Source: an uncultured Lachnospiraceae bacterium (GTDB taxonomy: Bacteria > Bacillota > Clostridia > Lachnospirales > Lachnospiraceae). From it: a stretch of DNA of 64,000 nt. The DNA is taken from the NCBI GenBank assembly GCA_947575805.1, contig CANPOY010000006.1:19025-83024 (forward strand), given 5' to 3'. This document shows positions 8,703 through 17,925 of this stretch, piece by piece; within the stretch, counting starts at the first letter, position 1, and every line of letters begins with the position of its first letter. A program made the translations under genes and the position numbers. The notes beneath the pieces were generated by a model that had not been told where the DNA came from, searched no databases, and saw only the letters and a program-made list of their open reading frames with translations.

Positions 8703-10049
8703 ATGAAGGTATTATGGCTGTGTAACCTGATGATGCCTATGATTGCGGAGCAGATGAAGCTGGAGGCATCCAATAAGGAGGGATGGCTTTCCGGTCTTGC
8801 ATCCGGAATTCTGGAGAAAGGCGGCGAAAACGGGATTGAACTGGCGGTGGCCTTTCCTGCTCCCGACAATATGTTATCCGAAGGGGATGACGTCTGTATG
8901 CACACGATCACTGTCCGGGGAAGCAGGCTTACCTGTTACGGCTTCAGGGAGGACGTGTCCAGACCGGAGCTGTATGATAAGGATCTGGAACAAAGATTAA
9001 AACAGATTCTGGATTCTGCCGGGCCGGACCTGGTGCACTGCTTTGGCACCGAATATCCTCATACCCTTGCCATGTGCAGGATTTTTCCCCGGAAACAAAG
9101 GCTGTTGATCAGTATTCAGGGACTTTGCTCCGCAATCGCCGAGAGCTATTTCGCGGACATGCCTGAAAGAGCGGTTCGTGCTGTCACCCTGCGGGATCGT
9201 CTGCGGAAGGACAGCATACGGGAACAGCAGCAGAAATTCGCAATGCGTGGCAGGGCGGAGATCGAAGCGGTTCGGCTGGCAGGGAATATAGCGGGCAGGA
9301 CGGAATGGGATCGTTCTTATACAAAGGAGTGGAATCCGGGAGCTATATATTATAATCTGAACGAGACGCTGCGGGAGAATTTTTACGGGGCGGTGTGGAG
9401 GGAGGAGGATTGTATTCCACATTCCATATTTATCAGTCAGGGAGATTACCCCATCAAGGGATTCCACTATATGCTCAAGGCCATGCCGGAGATCCTGGAG
9501 GCCTTTCCGGATACAAAGCTGTATGTGGCGGGAAACAGCCTGATAAGCTGTGGTACACTGAAGGATATGCTGAAGCGGTCGGGATACGGGAAATATCTGA
9601 GGAAGCTGATCGACAGGAACGGCCTGCAGGACAAAATTATCATGCTGGGAAGGCTGGACGGGGAACAGATGAAGAAAAGATATTTAAAGAGTCATCTTTT
9701 TGTTTGTTGTTCCGCCATCGAGAACTCGCCAAATTCTCTGGGGGAGGCGATGCTTTTGGGTATGCCCTGTGTTACCGCGGATGTGGGGGGAATTCCCAGC
9801 CTTTTTACCGGTGGAGAGGACGGCATTATGTACCGGGGCTTCCGAAGCGGGTTAAATAACGATAGTAATCTGGATGCAATCTCAGGAAGACTTGCAAAAT
9901 CAGTAATTGAAATCTGGAAAAGCCGGGACAAGCTGGATTATTTTTCCAAAAATGCAAGAAAGCATGCAGAAAAAAACCATAACCAAGAGCGAAATTACGC
10001 GAAAATGACAGAAATCTATACAAATATCGCGACGGAATTGAGGGAATAG
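8703..10049 (+). CDS. GT4 family glycosyltransferase
   Basis: About 448 residues with a GT-B fold. The N-terminal domain contains VHCFGTEYPHTLAMCR near residue 110. The C-terminal nucleotide-binding domain has SQGDYPIKGFHYMLKAM, then the E-x7-E signature region SAIENSPNSLGEAMLLGMP near 340 and DVGGIPSLF. It is a retaining transferase that probably adds a hexose to the growing lipid-linked unit in the cytoplasm. GGGAGGGAGT lies just before the ATG, 12 bases after the EpsG-like gene. Specificity unknown. Confidence 0.85.
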   Translation: MKVLWLCNLMMPMIAEQMKLEASNKEGWLSGLASGILEKGGENGIELAVAFPAPDNMLSEGDDVCMHTITVRGSRLTCYGFREDVSRPELYDKDLEQRLKQILDSAGPDLVHCFGTEYPHTLAMCRIFPRKQRLLISIQGLCSAIAESYFADMPERAVRAVTLRDRLRKDSIREQQQKFAMRGRAEIEAVRLAGNIAGRTEWDRSYTKEWNPGAIYYNLNETLRENFYGAVWREEDCIPHSIFISQGDYPIKGFHYMLKAMPEILEAFPDTKLYVAGNSLISCGTLKDMLKRSGYGKYLRKLIDRNGLQDKIIMLGRLDGEQMKKRYLKSHLFVCCSAIENSPNSLGEAMLLGMPCVTADVGGIPSLFTGGEDGIMYRGFRSGLNNDSNLDAISGRLAKSVIEIWKSRDKLDYFSKNARKHAEKNHNQERNYAKMTEIYTNIATELRE

Positions 10050-10052
10050 AAT

Positions 10053-11381
10053 TTGAGCACGTATGTTATTGATAAACCTTTTTTTGTATTTGTATCCAAT
10101 TATCTCAATCATCACCAGATCCCGTTTTGTAATGCCATGTATAAGCTTTGCGGGGGCAGCTTTGCATTCGTGCAGACAGAGCCGGTGGAAGAAGAAAGAA
10201 TTCGCATGGGTTGGGATGAAAAAGTTCGGCAGCCCTATCTGAAGCTGTATTATCAGGCGGCGGGGGAATGTGCTGCGCTGATTGACGGAGCGGGAATCGT
10301 TATGTTCGGCGGCTGCGACGATGAAAGCTATATTGAAAAACGGCTGGAAGATGGAAAGCCGGTGATCCGATGCAGTGAGCGCCTGTATAAGACAGGTCAG
10401 TGGATGGCAGTATCTCCACGGGGGCTGCGGAAAAAGTACCATGATCATACAAGGCACCGGAAGGCGCCGGTGTATCTTCTCTGCGCCGGCGCTTATGTGC
10501 CTTCAGACTTCTCCATTGTAAGGGCCTATCCGAAAAAGATGTACTGCTGGGGGTATTTCCCTGAGACGAAGCGTTATGATCTTGACAGGCTGATGGCGGA
10601 GAAGGGGTGGCCGGGGGAATGTAGGGAGGACATCGGGGAAGCCACAGGAGCAGGACGGGAGGAAACCGGCGGCAGGGAAGGCAGAATTCCGTATATACTC
10701 TGGGCGGCAAGGATGATTGACTGGAAGCATCCCGAGCTGGCACTGGAAACTGCCAGGTATATGAAATCCAAAGGTCTATCCTTCCATATGGATATGATCG
10801 GAGGCGGCGAGCTGGAGGAACGGGTGCGGGCGCTGAGGACAGAATATGATCTGGAAGAAGAGGTGGGACTACCGGGTTTTTTGCCTCCGGCACAGGTCAG
10901 AGAATATATGGAGCGTGCAGATGTTTTTCTGTTTACCAGTGACAGGCAGGAGGGCTGGGGAGCAGTGGCAAATGAAGCCATGAACAGCGGCTGTGCCTTG
11001 ATTGCCGGCCATATGATCGGAGCGGTGCCTTATTTGATAGAGGATGGGGAAAACGGCCTGGTATACCGGGACGGAGACCGGAAGCAATTATTCTTATTGG
11101 CGGAAAGGCTGGTGAAAAGCCGGAAGCTTTGTGACAGGCTGGGCAGAAACGCTTACAGGCAGATCACTGAGGTCTGGAACGCAGAAAACGCCGCCGGAGC
11201 CCTGTGGGACCTTTGCGGGAGATTGGGGCTGATATCGGAAAAGGACGCAGGAAGAACTGCGGCGGACCAGGGACTGGCAGGGAAGGAACGGGAGTCGGGG
11301 CGGTTCGCTCCCTGTGCTCCGGCTCCCGCAATCCCGGAGCGAAAGATGTACGCCCTGCTGAAGAAGGAGAAGAGACAGTGA
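10053..11381 (+). CDS. GT4/GT1 family glycosyltransferase
   Basis: About 442 residues, GT-B fold. FFVFVSNYLNHHQIPFC starts the N-terminal domain. The C-terminal half holds ILWAARMIDWKHPELAL, MDMIGGGELEERV and SDRQEGWGAVANEAMNSG, where the E-x7-E pair binds the nucleotide. It starts at TTG, four bases after the previous stop. The last 50 residues are low-complexity and rich in Gly, Arg and Glu, unlike a normal GT4 end, and may be drifted sequence. Its stop overlaps the start of the next gene (GTGA). Confidence 0.8.
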   Translation: MSTYVIDKPFFVFVSNYLNHHQIPFCNAMYKLCGGSFAFVQTEPVEEERIRMGWDEKVRQPYLKLYYQAAGECAALIDGAGIVMFGGCDDESYIEKRLEDGKPVIRCSERLYKTGQWMAVSPRGLRKKYHDHTRHRKAPVYLLCAGAYVPSDFSIVRAYPKKMYCWGYFPETKRYDLDRLMAEKGWPGECREDIGEATGAGREETGGREGRIPYILWAARMIDWKHPELALETARYMKSKGLSFHMDMIGGGELEERVRALRTEYDLEEEVGLPGFLPPAQVREYMERADVFLFTSDRQEGWGAVANEAMNSGCALIAGHMIGAVPYLIEDGENGLVYRDGDRKQLFLLAERLVKSRKLCDRLGRNAYRQITEVWNAENAAGALWDLCGRLGLISEKDAGRTAADQGLAGKERESGRFAPCAPAPAIPERKMYALLKKEKRQ

Positions 11382-12403
11382 TCAGTGTCATTGTGCCGGT
11401 ATATAATACAAAAGCATATTTAAAACGCTGCATAGACTCTCTGCTGCAACAGACTTATCAGGATATGGAGATCATTCTGGTGGACGACGGTTCAACCGAC
11501 GGCAGCGGGGAGCTCTGTGACAGCTATGCAGACAGGCATGAGAGTATCCGGGTCCTTCATAAGGAAAACGGCGGCTCCTCTTCGGCCAGGAATCTGGGTC
11601 TGGACAACGCAAGGGGAGATTATATCGGCTTTGTGGACAGTGACGATTATGTAGACCCGGATATGTATGAGAGGCTCTATGCGGGGATTCGGGAGTACCG
11701 GGTTAAGGCCGCACAGATCGGCAGGGACGAAATTGACCCGGAAGGCAATGCACTGCCGGACATTTGTGTCCCGCCGGAGCAGAGCGAATGTCTCTTTCCG
11801 GACAAATTTATGGAAGAGCTGCTGCTGCACAGAGGGGATTGCTCTTTTTGCACGAAGCTGATTGCCCGCAGCCTGTTTTCTGACGGGAAACCGGCGAATA
11901 CCGGCAGAGAACAGGATAGCGGGGAACAATATCGGTTTCCGGTGGGTATCCTCAACGAGGACTTTCATCTGCTGATTCGCATGCTGGACCGGATAGGGCC
12001 CATAGTGTCCCTGCCGGGTCATGCTTACCATGTATTTTACAGACTGGGCAGCAATTCCAGAAAGGAGAGCCGGGAGAATTTTTCAAGGGTGTTTGCCGAC
12101 TGCGTGGATAATGCGGATCTGGCAGCAGAGATTGTCTCGGAGAAATATCCCCGGCTTGAGGCAACCGTCTTCCGCTTCGGGATTTTTCAGAGGCTGGAGT
12201 ATATGCTGCATATCCCCATCGGGCAGATGAACAGGGAAAATAAAGCATATCTGGATATTGTGCATTATCTCAGGGAAAACTGGATTCAATCCATGAAAAA
12301 TCCGCTTTTAACGGGAAAGAATAAGCTTTACCATACGCTCTTTGCCCTGGCTCCCAGGGGAATCAGGAAGTTGCATCGAAGTCTTAAGAAGCGCATTGGT
12401 TGA
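11378..12403 (+). CDS. GT2 family glycosyltransferase
   Basis: About 341 residues. The GT-A motifs are standard: ISVIVPVYNTKAYLKRCID at the very start, LVDDGSTDGSGELCD near 37 and FVDSDDYVDPDMY near 88. The start is placed at GTG 11378, 7 bases after GAAGGAGA and overlapping the previous stop. A longer upstream frame reads as unstructured sequence and is not supported. This is the last gene before a promoter and a possible new transcript at 12400. Cytoplasmic addition of one sugar is likely; donor unknown. Confidence 0.85.
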   Translation: MISVIVPVYNTKAYLKRCIDSLLQQTYQDMEIILVDDGSTDGSGELCDSYADRHESIRVLHKENGGSSSARNLGLDNARGDYIGFVDSDDYVDPDMYERLYAGIREYRVKAAQIGRDEIDPEGNALPDICVPPEQSECLFPDKFMEELLLHRGDCSFCTKLIARSLFSDGKPANTGREQDSGEQYRFPVGILNEDFHLLIRMLDRIGPIVSLPGHAYHVFYRLGSNSRKESRENFSRVFADCVDNADLAAEIVSEKYPRLEATVFRFGIFQRLEYMLHIPIGQMNRENKAYLDIVHYLRENWIQSMKNPLLTGKNKLYHTLFALAPRGIRKLHRSLKKRIG

Positions 12404-12428
12404 CTTTGGCAGTATCATGGGTTATGAT
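12400..12428 (+). promoter_or_regulatory. sigma-A-type promoter
   Basis: TTGACT at 12400-12405, 17-base spacer, TATGAT at 12423-12428. The -35 box overlaps the stop codon of the preceding glycosyltransferase, so the downstream polymerase and GT-C genes can be transcribed separately. Confidence 0.6.
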
Positions 12429-12479
12429 ATTTAGGATGTAATTTACGCCCGGAATGAATACGAAGCAGAAGGTATCTGA

Positions 12480-14171
12480 ATGAATGATAGTATACGAGTA
12501 AAAAAGGGCATATACACCGTGTGCTTTGTACTATTGTGCCTCATTGACCAGCTTGTGGGCAGCGCTATGGGAAGGGTTCAGTATGTAGCAGTTAACTGTA
12601 CGGGTTATGTTATTGCGGTAATGATTTTTACGGGCTGCCGGTGGAGGGAGTTTGTGAAGATTCCCTATGCTATATGGACTGTTGTCTGCGTATTCGGGTG
12701 CGGTTATGCGATCCAATGGGGGCGGGAAAACTATGCTTACGGCGGACAGTGGATTACCGCCGTGCTGAATGTGGCCATATTCGGGTATCTGGTGATACGG
12801 TTATTTCTACGTATCTTTGTGGACATGAGCCTGCCGCGGGTAAGCGGGAGATTTCTGATTCTGTGGGCCGCTACAATGCTGGGCATGGTGCTTTCCGAAA
12901 ACGAAGCCCTTTGGCCCCTGTGGTTCTTTGTGATGTTCGGGTGCTTCTATCTGACGGAATATTCGAAGGAAGAGCTGGACGCCCTGTTTAACGGGATGCT
13001 GAACGGGATTATTATCGGTTTCTTTATCCTGCAGGGCTTTGCTACCATGTACAGGGCCTTTGACCAGGTACGCTATACTGGCATGTATACGAATTGTAAT
13101 ATGAACGCACTTTTTTACCTGATAGTGCAGGCAGCGATTCTGGGGAAATGGTATCAATTCAAAAGGAACGGGTCTGCAGTGATCTGGCAGGTGCTGGCGG
13201 GTGCAGGCAGCGGCATTTTGATGGCGTACTGCTTCCTGACCATCGGCCGTACCGCATTGGCGGTCATGCTGTTTAATACCGTCCTGCTGATTGTATTATT
13301 CTTTTTGCAGGAAGAGAAGAAAAGGGTTCTTAAGGCGGCAGGCAGGCTGGCGGCAGTGCTGGCGGCGGCGGTGATTTCTTTTCCGGCGGTATTTTCCAGC
13401 ATCAGGAATATCCCGGCACAAATGTATTCCGTCATGGTTCTGGCGTCGGATCCGGAAGGCAAAATTCAGGGAATGGTGCCATATGAAGATACAAGATATG
13501 TGGAAATGGATGAATTCCTGAAAGAGGCGCTGGGACGGTTTTTTGAGTTTTTCAGCCGGATCGGCAAGACCGGCAGGAAAGATGTACCGGATACGGGACA
13601 AAGGCTTGCCGGTCTGCTGCTGCCGTCTTTTAAGGCACAGGCGGCGGAGGACATTCCGGAGGCAGACCCTGCGGAGAAAATACCCTGGGGATCGGGCTTA
13701 AGCCCGGAGGATCCGGTATGGACGGAAGTGAATTACGGGGATTCTGTCAATGTGAGATGGGCGATCTATAAATCGTATCTGAGCAGGTTAAATTTCACCG
13801 GTCATGAAAGCAGTGAAGACGGGGTATGGCTGAAGGCCGATTCTTCGGTGCCTCACGCCCATAATTTTCTGCTGCAGATCATGTTTTCCCATGGGATTGT
13901 CACAGGCCTGCTGTTCCTGGCAATTCTGATATTTACTTTCCTGCACTGTTTTGTACGGTGCTTCGGAAAAAGGGCGGAGAACTGGTATTACATTGTGGGA
14001 GTTCTGACGATTACTTCCTTTGTAGGTTTCGGCACCCTTGAGGTGGACTGGAGGCTGGGGCAGCTTTCCTTTACGACACTTTTTATTGTGCAGTACCTGT
14101 TGCTTCACAGGTGCCAGGGAAGGTGTGCGGAGCCGGAGGAGGGAAACGAAGAGCAGACGGAGACGGAATAG
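12480..14171 (+). CDS. O-antigen ligase/Wzy-like membrane protein
   Basis: About 563 residues with around eleven hydrophobic helices. The Wzy/WaaL hallmarks are an R-rich helix start (FLTIGRTALAVMLF near residue 255) and, after a long extracytoplasmic loop of about 150 residues, HAHNFLLQIMFSHGIVTG near residue 457. It probably polymerises or ligates lipid-linked repeat units at the outer face of the membrane. AGAAGG precedes the ATG. The long loop between helices carries the predicted active site in this superfamily. Whether it is polymerase or ligase cannot be decided, because the EpsG-like gene at 7521 could also polymerise. Confidence 0.75.
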   Translation: MNDSIRVKKGIYTVCFVLLCLIDQLVGSAMGRVQYVAVNCTGYVIAVMIFTGCRWREFVKIPYAIWTVVCVFGCGYAIQWGRENYAYGGQWITAVLNVAIFGYLVIRLFLRIFVDMSLPRVSGRFLILWAATMLGMVLSENEALWPLWFFVMFGCFYLTEYSKEELDALFNGMLNGIIIGFFILQGFATMYRAFDQVRYTGMYTNCNMNALFYLIVQAAILGKWYQFKRNGSAVIWQVLAGAGSGILMAYCFLTIGRTALAVMLFNTVLLIVLFFLQEEKKRVLKAAGRLAAVLAAAVISFPAVFSSIRNIPAQMYSVMVLASDPEGKIQGMVPYEDTRYVEMDEFLKEALGRFFEFFSRIGKTGRKDVPDTGQRLAGLLLPSFKAQAAEDIPEADPAEKIPWGSGLSPEDPVWTEVNYGDSVNVRWAIYKSYLSRLNFTGHESSEDGVWLKADSSVPHAHNFLLQIMFSHGIVTGLLFLAILIFTFLHCFVRCFGKRAENWYYIVGVLTITSFVGFGTLEVDWRLGQLSFTTLFIVQYLLLHRCQGRCAEPEEGNEEQTETE

Positions 14172-14177
14172 GCGGTT

Positions 14178-15965
14178 ATGCGGAAGAGTGGAAGAAGGCA
14201 GATTAACTGGATATGGCCTATGCTGTGCATCGTTCTGGCCGGATTATCCGTGCTTGCCGCAGGCCGCAGTCTGTTGATCGGGCTGGACGCAGATGAACAG
14301 TATGCAGTTACATTAGCGTATCGGATGGCGAAAGGAGATCGGTTGATCCGGGAAATATGGGATCCGCATCAAACCTCAGCCATCCTTCCGGCACTTTTGA
14401 TCAGGGTCTTTCATGTTTTCGTTCCGGATAATACCTTTCTGCTTTTGTATTTGAGAGGGGCGGGTATTCTGTTTCAGGGGGCAGTTGCCGTTCTGTGGTA
14501 CTGCACGGTAAAAGGTGAATACGGCAGCCGCCCGGCTCTGGTGACAGCTCTGGTGTTTTTCCATACTCTGCCGAAGTGGATTGTAACCCCGGAATTTGCC
14601 AACCAGCAGCTGTTGTTCTGGATTCTGACCATCCTCTGGCTGTACCGTTATGAGAAAACGGGAAAGCTTCACGGCTGCATATTCGCGGGAATTGCTCTGT
14701 GCTTTGCGGTTCTGGCTTATCCGTCCTGCGCGCTTTTGTTTGTGCCCTATGTGATCTGGCTGATGAGGCGGGAGCGGAGGGGAGCGCTGGTATTTACCCT
14801 GACCTGCGGAGCCGGTGCCGGTATTTTTATCGGCTATCTTTTTTCCTATCTGAGCGTTTCGGAGTTTGTACTGTATATGGAGCATATCCTGGCCGATCCT
14901 TCCCACAATGCGGGATTGGGGGACAAGGTGGTTGGATATTGCAGGGAAATGACGGAGTTGTCCTTGTATCTTCTGGCATATCTGGTATTGGGCCTGACGC
15001 TTTCCTATCTCTTTTGCAGGGGCATGCGGAAAAAGGATACAGGGAATTTCAGGGCACTCGGATCCCTGTGGGAGGATCGGGTCAATTTGGTATCCTTTTT
15101 TACTATATTTATAGCCGTGGCGGATCAGGTGCGGCTGTGGGCCTTTGGACTTGTGCCTGCGGTATACCCTCAGCTGCATTATCTGTTGCTGTATCTGCTG
15201 GGGGGAATTCTGTATCACAGGGCGGCACAGGAGGAAGGGAATCGATGGAAGGGACTGTATCGTCTGGCCTGGCTGCCGTCTCTTGCAGGTTTCGGAGCGG
15301 TGCTGCTGCTGACTAACCTGGATCTGAAGGCTTCCTTTGTGCATCTCCTTCCCGGTATGCTCGCCGCCCTTCTTTTCTGGTGTGACGGGGACAGGCAGCA
15401 GGCGGCAGGCGGGGAAAAGGCAGTTTCTCAAAAGGCGGGGCCAGATTTTTCCTTCAGGCTGCTTTCGGCGGTGATGTGGCTGATTGTTCTGATCGGCGCC
15501 AGGGGATATTTGATCCGCGTTGACGAGGGAGTACCGGAAAATGTTTTCTGTGTGAAGCAGAAAGCGTTGTATGGGGCGGCAAAAAACGTATATTGTGTTT
15601 ATATGACGGGATATGAATATAACAGCGATACGCTATTTGTCGAGGAAAGTCTGGAGCCGGGGACAAAGGTGCTGTACATTGGTACCCGGCTGGAGCTCAT
15701 TTATCTGATGAATGATATTGAGGTGTGTGCCGCATCGGTGATCAGCACGCCGGTCTATGATGACCGTTACCTGAAGTATTATGAGCTTAATCCGGACAAG
15801 CTGCCGGAGGCAGTGATCATTGACAGAGAATATTTTCAGATCATGGAGGAAAGAAATATCCCTATCTCCGCATGGATTCGTGAGGAATACGATTGGGAAA
15901 ATAAGGCGGAGTCGGAGTTCCTGTGGATCATAGAGCGCAGGGAGGGAAAATATCAGCCCGATTGA
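14178..15965 (+). CDS. GT-C type membrane glycosyltransferase (PMT/ArnT-like)
   Basis: About 595 residues. Roughly ten hydrophobic helices follow a first loop carrying GLDADEQYAVTLAYRMAKG and IWDPHQTSA. In the GT39/GT83 (PMT and ArnT) fold this first loop holds the catalytic acidic residue and binds polyprenyl-phosphate sugar. A soluble C-terminal domain of about 150 residues follows. Such enzymes add a sugar from a lipid-phosphate donor outside the membrane, which fits the GtrB-like donor synthase at 32-961. It is separated from the Wzy-like gene by 6 bases and is co-transcribed. Family assignment is by topology and motif only. Confidence 0.6.
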   Translation: MRKSGRRQINWIWPMLCIVLAGLSVLAAGRSLLIGLDADEQYAVTLAYRMAKGDRLIREIWDPHQTSAILPALLIRVFHVFVPDNTFLLLYLRGAGILFQGAVAVLWYCTVKGEYGSRPALVTALVFFHTLPKWIVTPEFANQQLLFWILTILWLYRYEKTGKLHGCIFAGIALCFAVLAYPSCALLFVPYVIWLMRRERRGALVFTLTCGAGAGIFIGYLFSYLSVSEFVLYMEHILADPSHNAGLGDKVVGYCREMTELSLYLLAYLVLGLTLSYLFCRGMRKKDTGNFRALGSLWEDRVNLVSFFTIFIAVADQVRLWAFGLVPAVYPQLHYLLLYLLGGILYHRAAQEEGNRWKGLYRLAWLPSLAGFGAVLLLTNLDLKASFVHLLPGMLAALLFWCDGDRQQAAGGEKAVSQKAGPDFSFRLLSAVMWLIVLIGARGYLIRVDEGVPENVFCVKQKALYGAAKNVYCVYMTGYEYNSDTLFVEESLEPGTKVLYIGTRLELIYLMNDIEVCAASVISTPVYDDRYLKYYELNPDKLPEAVIIDREYFQIMEERNIPISAWIREEYDWENKAESEFLWIIERREGKYQPD

Positions 15966-15993
15966 TGACATTTTAAAGAGAATATGTTATACT
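15965..15993 (+). promoter_or_regulatory. extended -10 promoter before the CapD-type gene
   Basis: ATGACA at 15965-15970, 17-base spacer, TATACT at 15988-15993 preceded by TGT (extended -10). It would give the dehydratase gene its own transcript. Confidence 0.55.
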
Positions 15994-16029
15994 TGGCGTT
16001 GGTGGCAGGAAAGGTAAGGGTGAAAGTCT

Positions 16030-17904
16030 GTGAGCGGAAAGAACCATTTTCTGAGAGGGCAGAAAAGTCGGATTATAGCGTTGATTTTGCTGGATGTGAT
16101 GAGTATTACCATCGCGGCCTTCGCGGCGATTTTTATTCGGTCGGAATTCAGCTTTAAGGGGAGTATCTATGTGGAATATATGCCGAAGCTGGAAAGGATT
16201 ATTCTGCCGGATATTGTAGTTACGCTGCTCTTTTATCTGATCTGGAAGCTGTATAAAAGTGTCTGGCGGTATGCCAGTGCAACGGAATTGATTAACATTA
16301 TTTTTGCCGCAAGCTGTTCCGCTGCCGCCCAGGTGATTCTGTGTGTTGCTACAGGAAACCACATGCCCAGAAGCTATTATATTCTATACTGGTTCCTGCT
16401 GATGGTGGCTACCTGCGGCGTTCGCTTCAGCTACCGTATTCTCCGTATTTTAAGAAATAAGCGCGTCAGCTATACCGCAAAGAAGCAATGTGTGAATGTC
16501 ATGATTATCGGTGGCGGCGCCGCAGGGAACATGATTCTGAAGGAGATCGAGAACAGCGAATATCTGAATATGCAGGCGAAATGCGTCATAGATGATAACG
16601 GCGGCTGTCACGGCAAGATTCTGCGAGGAGTTCCCATTGTGGGGAATCGGGACATGATCCTGGAGGCGGCTTTACAGTACGGCATAGACGAGATCATCTT
16701 TGCCATTCCCTCGGCAAGCGTACAGACCAGAAAAGAGATTCTGGACATCTGCAAAGAATCCGGCTGCAGACTGCGGACCGTACCGGGGATGTACCAGATG
16801 ATCAACGGTGATGTGTCCGTATCCAAGCTGAAAGAGGTGGAAATAGAGGATCTTTTGGGCAGAGAGCCTATTCAGATCAATTCGGAAGAGGTTCTGGGGC
16901 ATGTCAGCGGCAAGGTGGTACTGGTGACCGGCGGGGGAGGATCCATCGGAAGCGAGCTCTGCAGGCAGATAGCGGCCCATAATCCGGGACGGCTGATTAT
17001 TCTTGACATTTACGAGAACAATGCCTATGAAATACAGCAGGAGCTGATGCGGAAATATCCCAATCTGCATCTGACGGTACTGATTGGGTCCGTGCGTAAT
17101 ACCAACCGGATCAACAGCGTATTTGCGAAATATCATCCCAATATTGTCTATCACGCGGCGGCTCATAAGCATGTGCCCCTGATGGAGGACAGTCCCAACG
17201 AGGCCATTAAGAATAATGTAATGGGCACCTATAGGACAGCCCAGGCGGCGGATCGCTATGGTGCGGAGAAATTCGTGCTGATTTCCACGGATAAGGCAGT
17301 GAACCCCACCAATGTCATGGGGGCCTCCAAACGCATCTGTGAAATGGTGATTCAGATGATGAATCAGAGGTCAAAGACCAATTTTGTGGCGGTGCGTTTC
17401 GGAAATGTGCTGGGGAGCAACGGAAGTGTCATTCCTCTGTTTAAGCAGCAGATTGCGGAGGGTGGACCTGTGACGGTGACCCATCCTGACATTATCCGGT
17501 ATTTTATGACCATTCCCGAGGCCGTTTCCCTGGTGATCCAGGCGGGGGCTTACGCCAGGGGCGGGGAGATTTTTGTGCTGGATATGGGGGAGCCGGTCAG
17601 AATCCTTGACCTGGCTACCAATCTGATCAAGCTGTCCGGCTATCAGCCGGGGGAAGACATAGAAATCAAATTTACCGGCCTGCGGCCCGGGGAGAAAATG
17701 TACGAGGAACTCCTGATGAACGAGGAGGGCCTGAAAAAGACCGCAAATAAGATGATTTTTATCGGAAAACCCATTGAGTTTGAGGCAGAAGTGTTTGCAC
17801 GGCAGCTGGACAGGCTGATTGCCGACGCCCGGGAGGAGTCGGCGGATATTCGGCACCTGATCAGGGAAATCGTGCCCACGTATGTGGTGGGAAGTGCGGA
17901 ATAA
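16030..17904 (+). CDS. membrane-anchored UDP-sugar 4,6-dehydratase (CapD/PglF/WbpM type)
   Basis: About 624 residues. Four N-terminal helices (about 18-36, 55-75, 88-108, 118-135) precede a first nucleotide-binding fold (GGGAAGNMILKEI near 160) and a catalytic short-chain dehydrogenase domain from about 290. That domain has VTGGGGSIGSELCRQI, HAAAHKHVPLMED, STDKAVNPTNVMGASKR and RPGEKMYEELL. The residues match the PglF/WbpM group, where Met replaces the usual catalytic Tyr and Asp-Lys act instead. It probably converts UDP-GlcNAc to the 4-keto-6-deoxy sugar used for bacillosamine, QuiNAc or FucNAc. The start is GTG at 16030. It closes the first polysaccharide locus. Confidence 0.9.
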   Translation: MSGKNHFLRGQKSRIIALILLDVMSITIAAFAAIFIRSEFSFKGSIYVEYMPKLERIILPDIVVTLLFYLIWKLYKSVWRYASATELINIIFAASCSAAAQVILCVATGNHMPRSYYILYWFLLMVATCGVRFSYRILRILRNKRVSYTAKKQCVNVMIIGGGAAGNMILKEIENSEYLNMQAKCVIDDNGGCHGKILRGVPIVGNRDMILEAALQYGIDEIIFAIPSASVQTRKEILDICKESGCRLRTVPGMYQMINGDVSVSKLKEVEIEDLLGREPIQINSEEVLGHVSGKVVLVTGGGGSIGSELCRQIAAHNPGRLIILDIYENNAYEIQQELMRKYPNLHLTVLIGSVRNTNRINSVFAKYHPNIVYHAAAHKHVPLMEDSPNEAIKNNVMGTYRTAQAADRYGAEKFVLISTDKAVNPTNVMGASKRICEMVIQMMNQRSKTNFVAVRFGNVLGSNGSVIPLFKQQIAEGGPVTVTHPDIIRYFMTIPEAVSLVIQAGAYARGGEIFVLDMGEPVRILDLATNLIKLSGYQPGEDIEIKFTGLRPGEKMYEELLMNEEGLKKTANKMIFIGKPIEFEAEVFARQLDRLIADAREESADIRHLIREIVPTYVVGSAE

Positions 17905-17925
17905 GGGATTTGGTGCGGAGGGATT

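Noticed and set aside
11204..11377. Upstream extension of the GT2 gene at 11378
   Set aside because: The translation is Gly/Arg-rich without structure, lies in another gene's coding region, and a proper ribosome site stands before GTG 11378.
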